The notes beneath the pieces are model-generated. The model worked only from the letters and a program-made list of their open reading frames with translations. It was not told the origin of the DNA and made no database searches. Of a DNA stretch of 38,560 nt, positions 34,752 to 38,560 are shown piece by piece. The stretch's first letter is position 1, and each line of letters begins with the position of its first letter. Origin of the DNA: Alphaproteobacteria bacterium (lineage in GTDB: Bacteria; Pseudomonadota; Alphaproteobacteria; TMED109); contig JAQWLZ010000006.1 of assembly GCA_029247025.1 (NCBI GenBank), positions 1-38,560 of the forward strand. The letters run 5' to 3'. A program made the position numbers and the translations under genes.

Positions 34752-36260
34752 TTAGTTATTTTTAAACCTTAAAGCATCATTTGCTGCAGCAAATAAAGCT
34801 TTAGCTTTGTTAACTGTTTCATTATACTCATCTATTGCATTTGAGTCAGCAACAATTCCCCCGCCAGCTTGGACGTACATTTTATTATCTTTAATTATAG
34901 CCGTTCGAAGGGTAATACATGTATCCATAGTACCATTAGATGAAAAATATCCGACACAACCTCCATAAACTTCACGTTTATTTATTTCTAACTCATCAAT
35001 AATTTCCATGGCTCTAATTTTAGGTGCTCCACTAACTGTTCCCGCGGGAAAACCTGATAGAAGGGCATCTAAATAGTCTATTTTACTAAGTTTTTTTCCT
35101 TCTACATTAGATACTATATGCATAACATGACTATACTTTTCTATAATCATTTTATCAGTAACATTTAAGCTTCCTGTTTTAGTTACTTTAGCTACATCAT
35201 TTCTAGCCAGATCTAAAAGCATTCTATGTTCAGCAATTTCCTTTTCATCATTCAATAATTCATTAGACAGAATATTATCTTCATTTAAATCTTTACCTCT
35301 TGGTCTTGTACCAGCGATAGGTCTAATAGTAACTTTATTATCTCTAACTCTTACTAATATCTCTGGACTAGAACCAATAACAGAAAAATCGTTAAAATTT
35401 AAATAGTAAAGGAATGGAGAAGGGTTCAATCTTCTTAGAGATCTATATAGATTGAAGGGCGGAGAAGAGAAAGGTATTTCAAACCTTTGTGAAGGAACGA
35501 CCTGAAAAATATCTCCTGCTTTTATATATTCTTTTGCTTTGTTAATTATTTTTAAATAGTCAGATTGCTTAAGGTTAGATTTTATTTTAATATCTTTTTT
35601 TATATCACTGTTTTTTAAATCTTTATTTTCAATAGGCTGCTTTAATAAATTAACAACATCATTTATAATATTACACGATTTTTTATAGAGTTTTTCATAA
35701 CTATTTATTTTACCATTTTTTATATATATTGGCGTTATTATGGTCATAGTATCTTCTACAGCGTCAAATATAATCATTATTTTAGGTCTAATGAACATTC
35801 CATCTGGTAAATTTAATGTTGCTGGATTATTTGATGGTATATCTTCTACTAATTTAATAGTATCGAATCCCAGATAACCTACTAATCCAGATGCCATAGG
35901 TGGAAGATATTCTGGTAGGTTTATTTTTGAGCTCTTTAATAAAGATCTAATTGATTTTAGAGTGGGCTTACTATCTAAAGAAAATTCGCTTAGTGATTTT
36001 GATGGATTATAATTAATTTCTGCTTTATTTCCATAGCATCTCCAAATTAGATCTGGTTTTAAACCTATTATTGAGTATCTTCCCTTAGATTCGCCTCCTT
36101 CTACAGATTCTAATAGAAATGAATAGGGTTCATTTTCTCCAATTCTTAGCATAGCTGAGACTGGTGTATCAAGATCAGCTACAAGTGAAGCAGAAATTAC
36201 ATACGCTTTTTCTTTCTTAATTTTATTTTTAAATGTTTTAAAATTTGGTTGATATTCCAT
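34752..36260 (-). CDS. trpE: Anthranilate synthase component I
   Basis: TrpE converts chorismate to anthranilate, the first tryptophan-specific step. The 502 residues include the N-terminal regulatory domain with LLES at 49-52 in SFLLESVEGGESKGRYS. That serine motif is the tryptophan feedback site in studied TrpE proteins, so inhibition by tryptophan is probably retained. The chorismate-binding domain follows: GDIFQVVPSQRFE near 256, SPEILVRV, RPIAGTRPRGKD, LNDEKEIAEHRMLLDLARNDV, FPAGTVSGAPKIRAMEIID and GCVGYFSSNGTMDTCITLRT, then QAGGGIVADS. The ATG is five bases after the ppiD stop and has no clear ribosome-binding site, so it is probably read by coupling. No trp leader peptide fits. Confidence 0.97.
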   Translation of the reverse strand: MEYQPNFKTFKNKIKKEKAYVISASLVADLDTPVSAMLRIGENEPYSFLLESVEGGESKGRYSIIGLKPDLIWRCYGNKAEINYNPSKSLSEFSLDSKPTLKSIRSLLKSSKINLPEYLPPMASGLVGYLGFDTIKLVEDIPSNNPATLNLPDGMFIRPKIMIIFDAVEDTMTIITPIYIKNGKINSYEKLYKKSCNIINDVVNLLKQPIENKDLKNSDIKKDIKIKSNLKQSDYLKIINKAKEYIKAGDIFQVVPSQRFEIPFSSPPFNLYRSLRRLNPSPFLYYLNFNDFSVIGSSPEILVRVRDNKVTIRPIAGTRPRGKDLNEDNILSNELLNDEKEIAEHRMLLDLARNDVAKVTKTGSLNVTDKMIIEKYSHVMHIVSNVEGKKLSKIDYLDALLSGFPAGTVSGAPKIRAMEIIDELEINKREVYGGCVGYFSSNGTMDTCITLRTAIIKDNKMYVQAGGGIVADSNAIDEYNETVNKAKALFAAANDALRFKNN

Positions 36261-36265
36261 AGTAT

Positions 36266-38179
36266 TTAACTGTCATTTTGAAAAAGACTATTAAGTAAAT
36301 TCTCGTTTATTTTTATTTTTTGATTATTTGTTAAATTATTAATAAACAGTTGTTCAATATCTCTTGAAATAGATTGAGATATTTCTGAATTTATTCTAAT
36401 TAATTGATCATTATTCCTATCTATTACAGGCAAAATTTCTGTTACATTTATTATTAAATAGTTTTCATTTTTATATTTTTTAGGAGGAGAAGTTTCTCCT
36501 TTTTTAATATTAAATGCTTCTCGTAAAGATTCATCATCTAGAATGCCTTCTGCACCTGCTCCATCTCTAGAAACATTATTAGCTTCTAAAACAATTAAAT
36601 TATATTTTTCTGCAATGTTTTCAAAATTACCATTATTTAATTCTTTTGAAAAATTTGTAGCATTATTTAATGCTAACTCCATACTTTTTTCTAAGTTTAT
36701 ATCCTCTATAACTTTATTTCGAGCTTCTTCAAGTGTCATAATCCTCTTATCAAGTATATCATTAACTTGGATTGCATACATGGTATTGCCTATAGTATTA
36801 ATTAATTCTGAAGTTTCATTATTATTATATGAAAAAACTGTATCTAGTAATTCAGGGTATGGAGGTATATTATTTACAATATTTCCATTTTGATCAATAC
36901 CATTAACATCTATATATTTGAATTCTTCAACTTGAGCACCAATAGATAATGCTGCTTGTTCAATTTGACTGCCCGCAGCTATTTCATCATAAAAAGTATT
37001 TCCTAAATCGTACATTTTTTCTATCGCTATACTTACTTTTAGCTCTTTTTCAATATCTGTTTTTACATCTTGGAATGTTTTATTTACAGCGGGTTTAATA
37101 TTAGTGACTAAAAATATTCTCCAACCAAAGGCAGTTTTTTCAGGGCCAATTAATATATTAGCTTCCGTTTTGAAAATACTATCAGATACTTCAGAAGGAA
37201 AGTCATTATATTCAATTAAACCTAAATTCACTGAATTAGGATCTAATTCAGTATTTTCTTTTATTATTTCTATAAATATTTTAGAAATACTTGCATCTGT
37301 ATCTAGGTCTTGAATTTTGTTTGCAATGGATTGTGCTTCTTCTTTATCGTTAAAGTTGGCTAGTAAGACTTCTCTTTTTTCAGGTGTATTATACTTTTCA
37401 GGATAATTATCATATTCTTTTTTTAGTTCTTCATTAGTAATTTTTATATCTTCTATTAGATCATCTGGTTTAATAGAAATGAATGAAAAACTTCTAAACT
37501 CTGGTTTTTGGTAGAGTCCTGAGTCTTTATTTAACTTTTCTTTAATATCATTTTCTGAGGGTATACTGTCTACCTTATAAGAAGAAGCGTTAAAGTTTAC
37601 TACTTTTAAGTTTCTTTTTTCATATCTAATATCATAATATGTATTATTAAGTATTTTTGATAAATCTTTCTGAGAGGTGAATGGTGATTGAATTTGTTCT
37701 CTTAAAACAGCTTTTCTAATTTCATTAAAGTAAGTTGTTTCATCCATTCCTAATTGCCTGATTACATAATCAAACTGCTGTTTACTAAATGCTCCAAATT
37801 GATCTTGAAATACATCTGAAGAGTAAATAATTTTTCTAAGATAATCGTCCGGAAGATTTATATTTGCTTTATTTACTTCAATATCAATTAGTTTTTCATT
37901 AATAAGTTGACCTAGAGTTTGTCTCGGTACTCCTAGAGATTTAGCTATTTCTTCAGTGATTTGACCATTTGTATTATTATTTAAATCTGAAATAATTCTT
38001 TGATAGGTTTTAACAAAATCATCGGCTGTTACATCTAATTTTCCAACTGTTGCTACAGAAGAATTATTATTTGAAGAAAATATATCACCCACACCCCATA
38101 AGGCAAAACTTGCTGCCAATATTAATAAAAATATTTTTGAAAAAATTGAATTAATTTTATTTTTTATAGTTTCAAGCAT
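36266..38179 (-). CDS. ppiD: PpiD/SurA-type periplasmic peptidyl-prolyl isomerase
   Basis: This is a membrane-anchored periplasmic folding factor. MLETIKNKINSIFSKIFLLI opens the usual PpiD start, and one transmembrane helix (about 12-32, ILAASFALWGVGDIF) is followed by SurA_N-like helices (about 35-185). A parvulin-like domain lies at about 245-360, with GPEKTAFGWRIFLVTNI near its end. It looks degenerate, so chaperone function may outweigh isomerase activity, as seen for PpiD relatives. ATG 38179 gives 637 residues and the canonical start; an in-frame ATG at 38203 adds eight residues. The position between tpiA and trpE is the alphaproteobacterial arrangement. Confidence 0.88.
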   Translation of the reverse strand: MLETIKNKINSIFSKIFLLILAASFALWGVGDIFSSNNNSSVATVGKLDVTADDFVKTYQRIISDLNNNTNGQITEEIAKSLGVPRQTLGQLINEKLIDIEVNKANINLPDDYLRKIIYSSDVFQDQFGAFSKQQFDYVIRQLGMDETTYFNEIRKAVLREQIQSPFTSQKDLSKILNNTYYDIRYEKRNLKVVNFNASSYKVDSIPSENDIKEKLNKDSGLYQKPEFRSFSFISIKPDDLIEDIKITNEELKKEYDNYPEKYNTPEKREVLLANFNDKEEAQSIANKIQDLDTDASISKIFIEIIKENTELDPNSVNLGLIEYNDFPSEVSDSIFKTEANILIGPEKTAFGWRIFLVTNIKPAVNKTFQDVKTDIEKELKVSIAIEKMYDLGNTFYDEIAAGSQIEQAALSIGAQVEEFKYIDVNGIDQNGNIVNNIPPYPELLDTVFSYNNNETSELINTIGNTMYAIQVNDILDKRIMTLEEARNKVIEDINLEKSMELALNNATNFSKELNNGNFENIAEKYNLIVLEANNVSRDGAGAEGILDDESLREAFNIKKGETSPPKKYKNENYLIINVTEILPVIDRNNDQLIRINSEISQSISRDIEQLFINNLTNNQKIKINENLLNSLFQNDS

Positions 38180-38328
38180 AAATTTTCCATTACTAAATTT
38201 CATTAAAATTGTTTATTAATCTTATTTTTTATTATAAATAAAATATATATTAATATATTAATTCTTTTTGTAGTATATTTATTTATAAGTTTAAACTTTT
38301 TTTACATATCATTTTAAGGAGTTAAGTT
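38180..38328. promoter_or_regulatory. Divergent ppiD / tpiA intergenic region
   Basis: This 149-base gap separates the two divergent operons and must carry both promoters. For ppiD, TATAAT occurs on the minus strand at 38231-38236, without a good -35. For tpiA, TATAAG (38284-38289) lies 16 bases after TTCTTT (38262-38267). AAGGAG (38316-38321) is the tpiA ribosome-binding site. The rest is nearly pure A and T, in which -10-like hexamers are frequent. The exact elements are therefore uncertain; only the presence of two divergent starts is firm. An upstream ppiD ATG (38203) also lies in this stretch. Confidence 0.45.
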
Positions 38329-38560
38329 GTGTTAATAGCTGGTAATTGGAAGTTAAATTGCAATTTAAAGGAGTCTATTCAATTATCTTCATCAATTTTT
38401 GATATATTAAATAAGAAGAAAATATTATCTGAAGTAGCATTATTTCCCCCTGTAATTTATATAGATACTATAAAAAAAATGAATAAAAATAGCAATATTA
38501 GTATTGGTGCACAGGACTGTAGTAAGAATATATCAGGGGCATATACAGGTGATGTATCAG
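38329..38560 (+). CDS. tpiA: Triosephosphate isomerase, N-terminal fragment
   Basis: TpiA interconverts dihydroxyacetone phosphate and glyceraldehyde 3-phosphate. The gene runs off the window end after about 77 residues. The start GTG at 38329 gives VLIAGNWKLNCNLKES, read with initiator Met; it contains the substrate-binding asparagine and catalytic lysine (K8) of the family. The later NISIGAQDCSKNISGAYTGDVS matches the block that follows the second strand of the barrel. AAGGAG lies seven bases upstream. The remainder, including the catalytic His and Glu, lies outside the window, so intactness cannot be judged. Confidence 0.93.
   Translation, partial: MLIAGNWKLNCNLKESIQLSSSIFDILNKKKILSEVALFPPVIYIDTIKKMNKNSNISIGAQDCSKNISGAYTGDVS

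Noticed and set aside
1-38560. Mobile elements, CRISPR arrays, toxin-antitoxin pairs, tRNA or rRNA genes, phage genes
   Set aside because: Reading both strands showed no transposase, integrase, direct-repeat array, cloverleaf or rRNA segment. Intergenic space is about 2% and fully accounted for. No undescribed multi-gene system is supported.

Overview
This window is strongly AT-rich: lines sampled by eye hold roughly a quarter to a third G+C. It is about 98% coding. Every gene recognised is chromosomal core metabolism or cell-envelope machinery. Gene order and family types point to an alphaproteobacterium: nuoM-nuoN-birA-coaX-rnj-mce-DUF1467-proS-lolC-lolD-dnaE, rpsB-tsf-pyrH-frr-uppS-cdsA-dxr-rseP-bamA-ompH-lpxD-fabZ-lpxA-lpxI-lpxB, and tpiA/ppiD-trpE-trpG-trpD-trpC-moaC-moeA-lexA-gltX-gltA. 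Supporting traits are a short prolyl-tRNA synthetase, LpxI instead of LpxH, RNase J, the DUF1467 gene, and a LexA with the alphaproteobacterial helix-turn-helix and SOS box. The base composition, tiny intergenic gaps and gene overlaps suggest a streamlined free-living lineage, such as the AT-rich marine groups. An intact trp set argues against an obligate intracellular life. This lineage placement is inference.

Layout. Bases 1-12308 (+): end of the NADH dehydrogenase operon, then cofactor genes (biotin ligase, type III pantothenate kinase), RNase J, methylmalonyl-CoA epimerase, a small membrane protein, ProRS, the lipoprotein exporter LolCD and the replicative polymerase DnaE. Bases 12309-12461: the longest gene-free stretch, holding a putative promoter and an unusually GC-rich structured rpsB leader. 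Bases 12462-26690 (+): translation genes (rpsB, tsf, frr), nucleotide metabolism (pyrH), then isoprenoid, undecaprenyl and phospholipid synthesis, envelope protease, outer-membrane assembly and lipid A genes. gloA (+) then converges with gltA. Bases 27124-38179 (-): ppiD-trpE-G-D-C-moaC-moeA, then lexA with its own SOS promoter, gltX, and gltA with its own promoter. tpiA starts divergently at 38329 and runs off the end.

The genes form a few functional blocks: outer-membrane building (LolCD, RseP, BamA, OmpH, FabZ, LpxD/A/I/B), ribosome and translation (RpsB, Tsf, Frr, ProRS, GltX), and tryptophan synthesis from chorismate (TrpE/G/D/C; trpF and trpAB are not here). The clearest anomaly is a single-base frameshift in the essential frr gene. 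Removing one base restores exactly 185 codons, so an assembly or sequencing error is the leading explanation. The most interesting non-coding element is the rpsB leader, where one segment can form two mutually exclusive stems just upstream of the ribosome-binding site. I saw no mobile element, CRISPR array, tRNA, rRNA, toxin-antitoxin pair or defence system, and no unknown multi-gene system. No gene-free stretch exceeds 160 bases.
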